Source of the DNA: a virus
IMG/VR virus record: IMGVR_UViG_3300031974_001077
Location: 1 to 37,961 of that record
Reading direction: 5' to 3' (one strand)
Length of the DNA: 37,961 nucleotides
Shown: piece after piece, positions 34,701 through 37,961 of the stretch
Position numbering within the stretch: position 1 is the first letter of the stretch
How the letters are laid out: the number at the start of each line of letters is the position of its first letter
Program-made: the position numbers and the translations under genes
Notes under the pieces: generated by a model
What the model was told of the DNA's origin: nothing
Databases searched by the model: none
What the model saw: only the letters and a program-made list of their open reading frames with translations

Positions 34701-36016
34701 ACTTTGAGTTAGCTCATCTTGTTGAAGCCGCTCAGAAAGATGCGCCTGATGGTAAGTACAGAAAGCTTCTTAAGGAAGACGGAACACCATCTACGGAGAT
34801 GAAAAAGATGGCGGCATTAAAAGTTAAAAGAACTTCTCAAGCTTACAGCCAAGCTCCACCAATAATAAGGAAAGCCACATCTAGTGCGCTTGGTTTACAC
34901 GTTGGTGCTTATGTTAGATTCGCTGGTGAGACTGTTAGAATTCCTTTTAACACATGGCAACTCTCAAAAGAAGAATTAGCCGATGCTAACCCAGTGATCC
35001 AAGCAAGAGGAAAATCAAGGCGTAAAGGAATGGCACTCGTATTCGGTGGGTTTACCGTAGTAATCCCACAAATGATGAGGATGCTCATAGCTAATATGGA
35101 TCTCGATGAAGAGGAAGCTCTCAGGAACACATTACCTGAATACATGAGAGATCATACTTTCTTATATACGACCTTCGGTAAAGGCATACAGAGTTGGGAT
35201 TTAACGTACTTGAATCCGTTCGCTTCAATCACTGATGGCTTTATCAGAGGAGCTGAACATTTACTTAAAGGTAACTTTGGTGAAGCTGTTGAAAGTATTT
35301 TACTCAAAACATTTAAGCCTTTTGTAGAGCCTCAAATATTAGCAGAAGCACTAATACAAGTGGGACTAAACAAGAACCAATATGATAAACCAATCTACTA
35401 TAAAGATGACCCTGCAATAGAACAGTGGGCGAAGAGATTCCTGTATGTTTTGGATAACGCATATGGTTTAAGAACTATGAGCAAAATAAATGAGACTCAA
35501 ATTGCTCTGCGGGGTGAAGGTGAAGGTTTCCTTAATAGTCCGTTAGGGATTATAGCCGCTGAATTTACCCCTACAAGACCTCACTCAGTAGACTTGCAAG
35601 CTAACATGAGGAACTTCCTTAACGCTAAAGCGAAAGAGTACAGAGATATCACCACTAAGTTCAATCGCCTGTATCAAGATAAGGCCATGACGAGAGGTCA
35701 AGTAAACTCACTATACAGCGACATACAAAACTCCAGACGAAGATTGAATGAGACTGTTTTTGAAACCATGAAAAACTTTGAAAGCATAGGTAGAAAACAT
35801 GGAGGCATAACTCGATCTGAAATCGAGAGACAAGCAAAGATAACAGGCATGAGTAAAGAGAGATTCAGACTTGGCAGAATGGGTTACATGAAAACCTTGA
35901 GACCAAGCCCTGCTCAAAGAAAGAAATTAGACTCATCCGCTTTAGGTCGATCAAGATCTAATCAACTCAAACAACTCCAGAGAGAATTTGGAGACACCAT
36001 ACCATTAGATAATTAA
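22784..36016 (+). CDS. Giant polyvalent virion protein (4410 residues)
   Basis: One uninterrupted frame. Residues ~1-470 are helical and charged. Residues ~470-820 hold Gly/Ala-rich hydrophobic segments (~470-500, ~539-560, ~681-705, ~801-820) suited to membrane insertion. A zincin-like site follows: HEYIH at 1635-1639, with E1693 in NVDEFISYF as third-ligand candidate. A second copy reads NEELAH (1874-1879) with AEE at 1939-1941. Residues ~2370-2740 form a helical domain (GWYDGR, ATTSQGQK, GSFFNNLRRRFD). Residues ~3087-3185 look like an ASCH fold (ILKGEKTVETR, GQRVGIIRSGRG). The C-terminus (~3660-4100) resembles the LPD38 domain of polyvalent proteins (LRNLLGEYG, VGFYVRNMVSNG). A PxLETxxG motif occurs at ~2055, 2760, 2893 and 3301. 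Most likely packaged and ejected with the DNA. Confidence 0.75.
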   Translation: MPEDSFTSRFLAEPTPSTVEEVPYSTWSQDNIFEDPIESYSKYMDHIREQYVEAGEYNVDIEKSITQNFYGELVRQNLIDPNKLDDFKTVDTKIRKFELPDFEDQVENLYKEDLTKKGIRKILDEDERNLFKGYLADVQAGEEISEEQQNIVKETYRKKRNKILKQQFVRGEINAAVLEDDEGNFQFFGGHIPEGQSYMDVLRNAQAQGTGVRISDLPNLVAAQKKLPAFKNKTQAEVMRLTALAGEVQAHLKKDEGLKNKLAGLSRARVEAEDGFWDNTKDVAESALGFMFDIGTAVFGSDEAQANRNVQSAIKRYSNSVEITKESLKSELATLTGASDKDVEQVIDQLSIDQADFKFYEDDLKLNLREGIYKQPKIHTSLLHQPKLLDRAIAEADLDDEVAESLRASREIFAAEDYSRVNKLLQEDGDTADDWNEFYLNNKKEGIEDHKILEKFAEEYDFNGFVDKLEGIGYSLYSGTIGTAATIIGSITGIDTLREYGVEVITNEQKRRQVGGVFGVEYGSMYDLATTAVPMVTDMAATVFLSKFTAGVGGAVYAGAKASSVSAVRSIANNFVKGNLKLVGGETYKDVAQKLFKEGAIKNLDDAYGIVKNFNSVMAQRIGAAPAVFIPAASRSGANTYAAVNTLMTEKLTQDHKNADGSWQDGWSEERVKKEAHEKGISGMIYGGAFTGLLTAGFGLVGKGGFETAFLRNASYRQLKNVGERLLNREIADVVFVENLKKSFKTALAKQQLTGLSKITQGALSEGVEESIDEFANTLIQDIITSEATPMVDVLNQTFHAFFLGGVLGGGGVAVNRAAKTIAPDRFLDKKAAADFENEILEQYQRDVQGNKELIEAGAPLTAQAAAEYLSRYARTQPSAEQEAEKIIEPFVEDEVNEESEILNNDLNNIDRDEVENAFNEELEKSEKGKDPVDPEVAISEDAQQIIKENGLDVDEALGKILKPHYAPSPKEVQERYTEKEKDIKQRLETWEAVNRIKDPEKQQETKIALKQVGYNILNPSQAKAAVKKLRTQTERDLKAIEQAEKDGLTETDMHLVETLASEGVSKSLDQSTLKELDVKPSKSDPAFIKVLEKKVKQRIKSKYPTRPVRLPEGGYEIPRGEGKSTLKVKSNGVGVFNNDPESMIALLQLGVPVEVDSVTEQTNPSFKWEQKGNKFILRDVVVRESGGMISATTSNNDVAVLEEDYTDLINDAKKLNELNQIDNPNLDVQIKSPFDRRRKATVRDLIEVSKDPLELKKLLAKSNTKVDDLDKPFFDSAVTYLSVQLQLRFRNYAEALGKGLAVDLNFTANSVASDVVEYLYKQQQARKDYQVRSTVESIDTDRTNKVDLNEDVDRTEMSEDTYVPVSFSSDPSLRDPSVIREYLTQQQDAAAAALESDPEMTQALRAAMTEAGHGYANQLSGEALFAAHVSELARTGNFNKQKSIYQFHSRLKAGEFDKGKVLSDSLFFLNLSHKFNRAADQSPTTKKEAAARVKEKLESITGKKILEPEAINFYTQVKKQINKFLQRGVADKRSRKAIEAANDSQVEELGLRDGSPDHVIKALEKIAKGKNKVQAIIARVLLHNRALLKTIDFTLEKSSATYAGKYFINNEGKGHVVINLSRTGGRGIADTLLHEYIHAFSSRITQLDPSQRTTAENNAIARLEGLLKIVRKQAAADKAPASIQAGLANVDEFISYFLTSPKFQGYIKSMTLKEGRSFFDRIIDAIARLFRQPTNEREYNAALRDVLDITKRGMLVREPDSSAGFRDQVAEGIEQSQKERDGISKLLSMEADIRDLEMLDEKAAELEIFVGNYVPSEVAVFSNNDIPTIARWNPQTQAIEFNGRRAAAFLNEALTNNGGYPINEEQVIGILINEELAHAASFASLSQDSINTIIDSMDDAQAKIVIEEYYPEDEQADALKRLESDDPQVVKNQKYILAEEMMRMFFQKKTRGTTSEEVVSFLIESPTNLEIFKQYLKNTFSRLSYHKEAKHISPEMRNGIKRVLNEVRRMEAGYRTRMNGMYFDTANPNATVNQLIDQLSRNKSLDFLEEDDIAPDLETRIGSTALITAPLRVDELRTLSKQEMVKRVDSAKYIHLQQAFDDIAEAYGLTVDTRSPLIGGYLEPVDKTDPDYEGKTEEELRQLATLSTEVPERVFVEGATEEELREIALLIKVLAPEVQHSTLIVKYQDEEAGAQEIEVRIKTKGAEKARMMAEDWLKDKNAGGFSYDPTTREINTLLLEPEEEGDPTVDEQLNTWNTFVDEQKQKGNIFKNAQSESTYVSTQFVGGKLEDVQAEVQRIRDKARQQDNAALLEVSERTLKRIDQEKDAEKIQSKAKKILEKRTLSPLSSKTIAKETKGKSFETIRDFGKFLDDRFESIEGVRQLSEQADEGIDDRAAKAAIPLVDDILTGLSESGSGKGWYDGRVQATLHELTKVYPELADSPNELAIFVGILATTSQGQKVVANFRFASQVYEDYKATGKIQSDYTQMGEAQGAINGNLKFMQDLIDRFQKETGLGKDEFTKFMDSEILGGALRDMFGKAPTGVTLKETVVGARMLGPKIGSFFNNLRRRFDTITMDLWYTRTMHRYIGNSVLENDAEAVVNAREKFIDALRVAERKYELDPEELETKDFEEVFSAAKQVFRVWASGKHPDAGGKTYKRYADGYEIEKAARTITTTSEMKKAPKNKSHSLFFERIVREAQSQLKDLGIDLNAADIQAILWFREKNLFKGLGLADSAAAPADYLDAAMVLRREKAQEVAPALETKVGGGVTVDDMISSVLKTIRNIESIQERSPVLYDLIDPSEAKEAARLIRQQLGFADPNDDVDKAANFIEGIDFYIDSQENPITSEGWEALLEASGIPSEILQMPEEIIPDYLAEGISIDEELDSEPVPPALETRFGAGKFPSDHKGLKNIIEGKKVGNATGIGKGMEGSRVNLSHTNITLGRLSRDTEGKNYDDNYPVGVMPYALEIGNRKFNAFNVRLKDSDNVNLSKSVYENFLKGGNKYKLSEDMTIEQLLTAVNVNRNTPTARIGETDLKLINPDIVGKDIIPKGTIIYAQGAKGVVGGPAGTLVSYNKDIKDVAAEGIYINDSTQKFTDQILKGEKTVETRNKPTLDRFIGQRVGIIRSGRGKSVVVGYATIGDRIDYPTEKSFRADEKRHKVKKGSKFDTKGVKYGYELLDVTEEPNPYGVVESKSRQHALIAHSIAYNPAQSNYMYPVYGTKDGPVFEVNKEFVGADEVIMISDLGKQTTDQGINFMLVARGARFKNLTDQQVKRKRSSNQITKFIKGRATPLEAPPKAPALETQFGASSYIPKSIGEADLDFSDMFESLDIPILEYGTFEQPSSTFKKALVGSTDRQVRRFIEERDAFVRTTKGIVKQFKDKFDKDIERIENKKNVTIPKSIISRATGSTVGSQLSQDQLDDVSDKFEKAIKAARKINDQATREAAFISAEEQRRKNITNYRQQNRDRLLEDRDKALKELSELTDNSPDVVQLIINARAFMDELSKKGNDLFSDYLSDFDVQATFDGNLGIYITRRYRMFEDDAFGDRVLTGTEYESVRNAALNFFSKVYFNQQVKYYMTEEGYSKKVARELASQDLDDANAMTVSPMQTMMEDFVNGYKSGDITGGVKTFVGSNQEEQIAISSTQNISKPLKAYLNQIKNKHDVPVELRNLLGEYGEEAGIDNILISIVSTSSMMANQAMLNKMAHYGMQGDNPWMVGATDILNEKEAAAAEGRRSKYEGWVPLRKSQGSMDWNPVSDMYVEQEVYDGLKEIFEKPSQKEAGAFGNQVFRAMQQATGLSLAAKTLGSVGFYVRNMVSNGLYFGPMQGYYGGIGLGMKEAGAVLGGISHIDRLNGPVGDYVKGLKEDSMLVRAYRGSRATMDAELEFLASQNVWGDEVQAEVIREFVEGKVTKKGIELKIQEVAEEIKRLAPKGIEKAPEKVASKVKGLAEFAARLASASDAYYKIGYYHFELAHLVEAAQKDAPDGKYRKLLKEDGTPSTEMKKMAALKVKRTSQAYSQAPPIIRKATSSALGLHVGAYVRFAGETVRIPFNTWQLSKEELADANPVIQARGKSRRKGMALVFGGFTVVIPQMMRMLIANMDLDEEEALRNTLPEYMRDHTFLYTTFGKGIQSWDLTYLNPFASITDGFIRGAEHLLKGNFGEAVESILLKTFKPFVEPQILAEALIQVGLNKNQYDKPIYYKDDPAIEQWAKRFLYVLDNAYGLRTMSKINETQIALRGEGEGFLNSPLGIIAAEFTPTRPHSVDLQANMRNFLNAKAKEYRDITTKFNRLYQDKAMTRGQVNSLYSDIQNSRRRLNETVFETMKNFESIGRKHGGITRSEIERQAKITGMSKERFRLGRMGYMKTLRPSPAQRKKLDSSALGRSRSNQLKQLQREFGDTIPLDN

Positions 36017-36017
36017 A

Positions 36018-36203
36018 ATGAACAAAGCTAACTTCAAACCACACATGATGTATGATCCCAAATCAGGAAGAGGGGTCAGGGCTAAAACTTATGCAGAGCA
36101 TTTAGCTCTCAAGAAAAAAGGATACGGCCACAGTAAACCTAAGAGTAATCAAACCGCTAGTGCCATCGAAGAAAGAATGAAAGGGATGGGCGGAGGATAC
36201 TAA
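36018..36203 (+). CDS. Small basic protein downstream of the giant gene
   Basis: This 61-residue basic protein (FKPHMMYDPKSGRGVRAKTY, HLALKKKGYGHSKP) ends in a glycine-rich MKGMGGGY. It starts one base after the giant gene's stop codon and shares a base with the next start (TAATG at 36201-36205). The composition suggests nucleic-acid binding or a packaged basic peptide. Similar short Gly/Lys-ending phage proteins are common, but no function is established. Confidence 0.65.
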   Translation: MNKANFKPHMMYDPKSGRGVRAKTYAEHLALKKKGYGHSKPKSNQTASAIEERMKGMGGGY

Positions 36204-36382
36204 TGAAAAAGAAATCAAGAGTCAACGAGGCAGGTAACTATACTAAACCTGCAATGCGTAAGAGGCTGTTTAACAGAATCAAAGCTGGCACTAAAGGGGG
36301 CAGAGCGGGGCAGTGGTCAGCTCGTAAAGCTCAGATGTTAGCGAAAGCTTACAAGAAAGCAGGAGGAGGATACACTTCATGA
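36203..36382 (+). CDS. Small basic protein, DUF6321-like
   Basis: This 59-residue protein carries NYTKPAMRKRLFNRIKAG, GGRAGQWSARKAQMLA and KAYKKAGGGY. This strongly resembles a short domain of unknown function common in marine phages (DUF6321-like). High Lys/Arg content suggests nucleic-acid binding. It overlaps the start of the DUF5872-like gene (ATGA at 36379-36382). The two families often occur together in phage genomes, which supports both calls. Function unknown. Confidence 0.75.
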   Translation: MKKKSRVNEAGNYTKPAMRKRLFNRIKAGTKGGRAGQWSARKAQMLAKAYKKAGGGYTS

Positions 36383-36651
36383 AGGCTCCTCAAAAAAGTT
36401 TGAAGCGGTGGACTCAACAAAAGTGGAGGACAAAGTCTGGAAAGAAATCTTCTGAAACAGGAGAAAGATATTTGCCAGAGGCCGCCATCAAAAAGTTATC
36501 TGCGGCTGAGTATGCGGCAGGAACAAGACGTAAAAGAAAAGCAACTGCACAAGGAAAGCAACGAGCCAAGTACACCGAAGCTGAACGTAAAGCTTTCTTG
36601 AGTGCCGCTTATAAAAAGAAAAACAAAAAGAAAAAGAAAAAGAAAAAGTAA
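36379..36651 (+). CDS. DUF5872-like basic protein with poly-lysine tail
   Basis: This 90-residue protein has SLKRWTQQKWRTKSGKKSSE followed by TGERYLPEAAIKKLSAAEYA, the pattern of DUF5872 proteins found in phages. It ends in an extreme lysine-rich tail (KKKNKKKKKKKK). The tail suggests binding to DNA or RNA, or to an anionic surface. The poly-A/AAG tract encoding it is prone to replication slippage, so its exact length may vary. The stop overlaps the next ATG (TAATG at 36649-36653). Confidence 0.75.
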   Translation: MKAPQKSLKRWTQQKWRTKSGKKSSETGERYLPEAAIKKLSAAEYAAGTRRKRKATAQGKQRAKYTEAERKAFLSAAYKKKNKKKKKKKK

Positions 36652-36701
36652 TGCCTTACAAACCAAAGAAACCAAAGCCAAGACCGCCTAAAAAATTTTA
36701 A
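36651..36701 (+). CDS. Putative 16-residue Pro/Lys microprotein
   Basis: A 17-codon frame (MPYKPKKPKPRPPKKF) starts in a TAATG overlap with the DUF5872-like gene and ends one base before the next ATG. It is strongly basic and proline-rich like its neighbours. The coupled start and full use of the gap argue for a real gene, although a frame this short could arise by chance. Confidence 0.4.
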   Translation: MPYKPKKPKPRPPKKF

Positions 36702-36702
36702 A

Positions 36703-37068
36703 ATGAAATGGTTTATCATAAGCCTATTCTGTTTTTTAAATTTAGTAAGAGCTGATGATCATTGGGGAACCACCCCACCAGTCCCAGAGATTAATATAAA
36801 ACATAATATTTTTTCTGGGGAAATAATCGTTGATTGGATTTCAGATTCTAGTTTCGACAAACCTATCTGGTACATTGTTGAAATAAAACAAGTTGATGAA
36901 AGTAACAAAGCTGATCCACAATTCTTTTGGTTCAGACCATTCGTCCCTATTCAAAGTAACTTTAATGAAGCCATCACAATTCGTATGAGTTACAGAGATG
37001 CTTTCGGTCAGGTAAATGATTGGGTGAGAGCTGAGATGTTTAGAATAAGATCTATGTGGGGAGCTTAA
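36703..37068 (+). CDS. Secreted/periplasmic small protein
   Basis: This 121-residue protein starts with a signal-peptide-like segment (MKWFIISLFCFLNLVRA), predicted to be cleaved after Ala17. The mature part looks like a single beta-sandwich (INIKHNIFSGEIIVDWISDS, WYIVEIKQVDES, AITIRMSYRDAFG), reminiscent of fibronectin-III or Ig-like folds. It would act outside the cytoplasm of the infected cell or in the envelope. Partner and function are unknown. Its stop overlaps that of the next opposite-strand gene in a shared TTAA (37065-37068). Confidence 0.6.
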   Translation: MKWFIISLFCFLNLVRADDHWGTTPPVPEINIKHNIFSGEIIVDWISDSSFDKPIWYIVEIKQVDESNKADPQFFWFRPFVPIQSNFNEAITIRMSYRDAFGQVNDWVRAEMFRIRSMWGA

Positions 37069-37295
37069 TTTAGGTTCTGCCTGTATAGTTGTGTTAGTCT
37101 AACAGCGATATCGTTCTTATAACCTTTATTCTTTTTAGAGAATATCTCTGGCCCGATCATATCTTTATCGGCAAGGTTAGTCCACACTTGAAAGATCTTC
37201 ACCGTATTGGGATCGACAACTTCAAGTTCGGGTTTGTATTCTCCTTGAAACAGGAAGGGTAGGTGGTCGGGTTTACTTCGTATGATGTGTTTCAT
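37065..37295 (-). CDS. Small protein downstream of the helicase
   Basis: This 76-residue protein has HLPFLFQGEYKPELEVVDPN, TVKIFQVWTNLADKDMIG and a basic C-terminus (KKNKGYKNDIAVRLTQLYRQ). No domain was recognised. Its ATG (37295) lies 23 bp inside the helicase gene, so it is read from the same message and probably coupled. It may be a replication or host-takeover accessory, but this is only positional inference. Confidence 0.5.
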   Translation of the reverse strand: MKHIIRSKPDHLPFLFQGEYKPELEVVDPNTVKIFQVWTNLADKDMIGPEIFSKKNKGYKNDIAVRLTQLYRQNLN

Positions 37296-37961
37296 ATTCT
37301 AATCCATGTAAGGTTTCCATTCTTTTTATCTTTTCTAAAACTCTACCCATAACGTAGTTCTCAATACTTCCGTTAGTGACTAGCATCTTCTGCACTGCGT
37401 CAGTCATCGCACCGTTACGGTGAATACGACCTAACACTTGAACAAACTCTTTGGCATTGAACGACGGTGAGATAAAAGAGTACCGTTGCCTGTTACCAAT
37501 AGTGTCATGTAAAGAGATACCTGTTCCACCAGTAGCGGCGTTGATCAGAAGGATATGCGACTGGTCATTTTGAAACTCTTCAATCAATTCATTCCGCTTC
37601 TCGTGTGGTGTTCCGCCGTCGATGTAATCGAGATTTAAATTCTTAGCGAGTTCATGCAAGCTGTCCTTGAAGTTGAAGAATACAACGGCACTATGTCCTT
37701 CCTCCACACAATCCTCTACCATGTTTACCACATCAGGGATCTTATGATACTCTGCTTCTTGTCTGGCACGAAGTATCTTAACAATCATTAAATCTTCAGG
37801 GTCACTGGAATCAGGATCACGGTCAATGTAATTGTCGATATCACTTTCATCTATGTCTTTGAAAGCTTCTAGAATCTTACGGCTGTTCTTAAAGTTGATC
37901 GCATCATTGATGATACGGTTGTTCTTAAACGAATCAGGGAAGTCACTGATGCGAAGACCCA
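37273..37961 (-). CDS. SF2 (DEAD/SNF2-type) helicase, C-terminal part (5' truncated by window edge)
   Basis: The frame stays open to the last base of the window, so only the C-terminal helicase domain is visible (~229 residues). It shows SAVVFFNFKDSLHELAKNL (motif IV region), a motif V-like INAATGGTGISLHD and motif VI QVLGRIHRNG with the arginine-finger residues. Spacing is typical of a RecA-like second domain. The first ATP-binding domain with Walker A and DExx motifs must lie to the right. The protein would remodel or unwind nucleic acid using ATP. A small gene overlaps its 3' end. Confidence 0.85.
   Translation of the reverse strand, partial: GLRISDFPDSFKNNRIINDAINFKNSRKILEAFKDIDESDIDNYIDRDPDSSDPEDLMIVKILRARQEAEYHKIPDVVNMVEDCVEEGHSAVVFFNFKDSLHELAKNLNLDYIDGGTPHEKRNELIEEFQNDQSHILLINAATGGTGISLHDTIGNRQRYSFISPSFNAKEFVQVLGRIHRNGAMTDAVQKMLVTNGSIENYVMGRVLEKIKRMETLHGLEYETHHTK

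Noticed and set aside
36496-36681. Reverse-strand ORF opposite the DUF5872-like gene
   Set aside because: Its leucine/phenylalanine run is the complement of the poly-lysine codons on the plus strand.

Overview
The window is a dense, incomplete stretch of the genome of a tailed, double-stranded DNA bacteriophage. The hallmark genes are the large terminase, a probable HK97-fold major capsid protein, a neck or tail-tube protein, tail-fibre-like proteins, an amidase endolysin with candidate spanins, and a family A DNA polymerase with a primase/SF3 helicase. Both edges cut through genes: a fibre gene on the left and an SF2 helicase on the right. No portal gene was recognised, so it probably lies outside the window. 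The host is not identifiable. A spanin pair implies a Gram-negative host. Almost no gene has a Shine-Dalgarno sequence, and several have a -10 box directly before the ATG, which suggests a host that readily starts translation on leaderless messages. Several gene families resemble those of marine phages.

Layout. Positions 3-1746 (+) hold the end of a fibre/lectin gene and two small acidic proteins. Positions 1758-3655 (+) form a capsid transcription unit: consensus -35/-10 boxes, a leader with a duplicated 27-nt foldable element, the major capsid gene, a terminator, a small gene and a second terminator. Positions 3662-9705 (+) carry structural genes, interrupted by one reverse-strand glycosyltransferase. 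Positions 9716-10925 (+) are a lysis cassette: two small membrane proteins, an i-spanin with an o-spanin overlapping it in another frame, and an amidase. Two small enzyme-like genes follow.

Positions 11712-19107 (-) are the replication and recombination block. In transcription order it holds an HTH protein (possible small terminase), an unknown protein, a RuvC-like resolvase, a Cas4/DUF2800-like exonuclease, a possible ssDNA-binding protein, a coiled-coil protein, DNA polymerase A and the primase-helicase. Positions 19131-36016 (+) carry the large terminase, two probable virion proteins and one 13.2-kb gene encoding a 4410-residue polyvalent protein. Four tiny basic genes and a secreted protein follow. 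Two reverse-strand genes close the window, the last an SF2 helicase.

The genes read as a coherent programme. The minus-strand block copies and resolves DNA, the terminase packages it, and the plus-strand genes build the capsid and tail. The giant protein is probably packaged and delivered into the host, and the cassette at 9.7-10.9 kb lyses the cell. The strongest novelty candidates are the giant protein (tandem zincin-like sites, the second degenerate; an ASCH-like segment; four copies of a PxLETxxG motif at segment boundaries), the duplicated leader element before the capsid gene, and the repeated leaderless-promoter layout.
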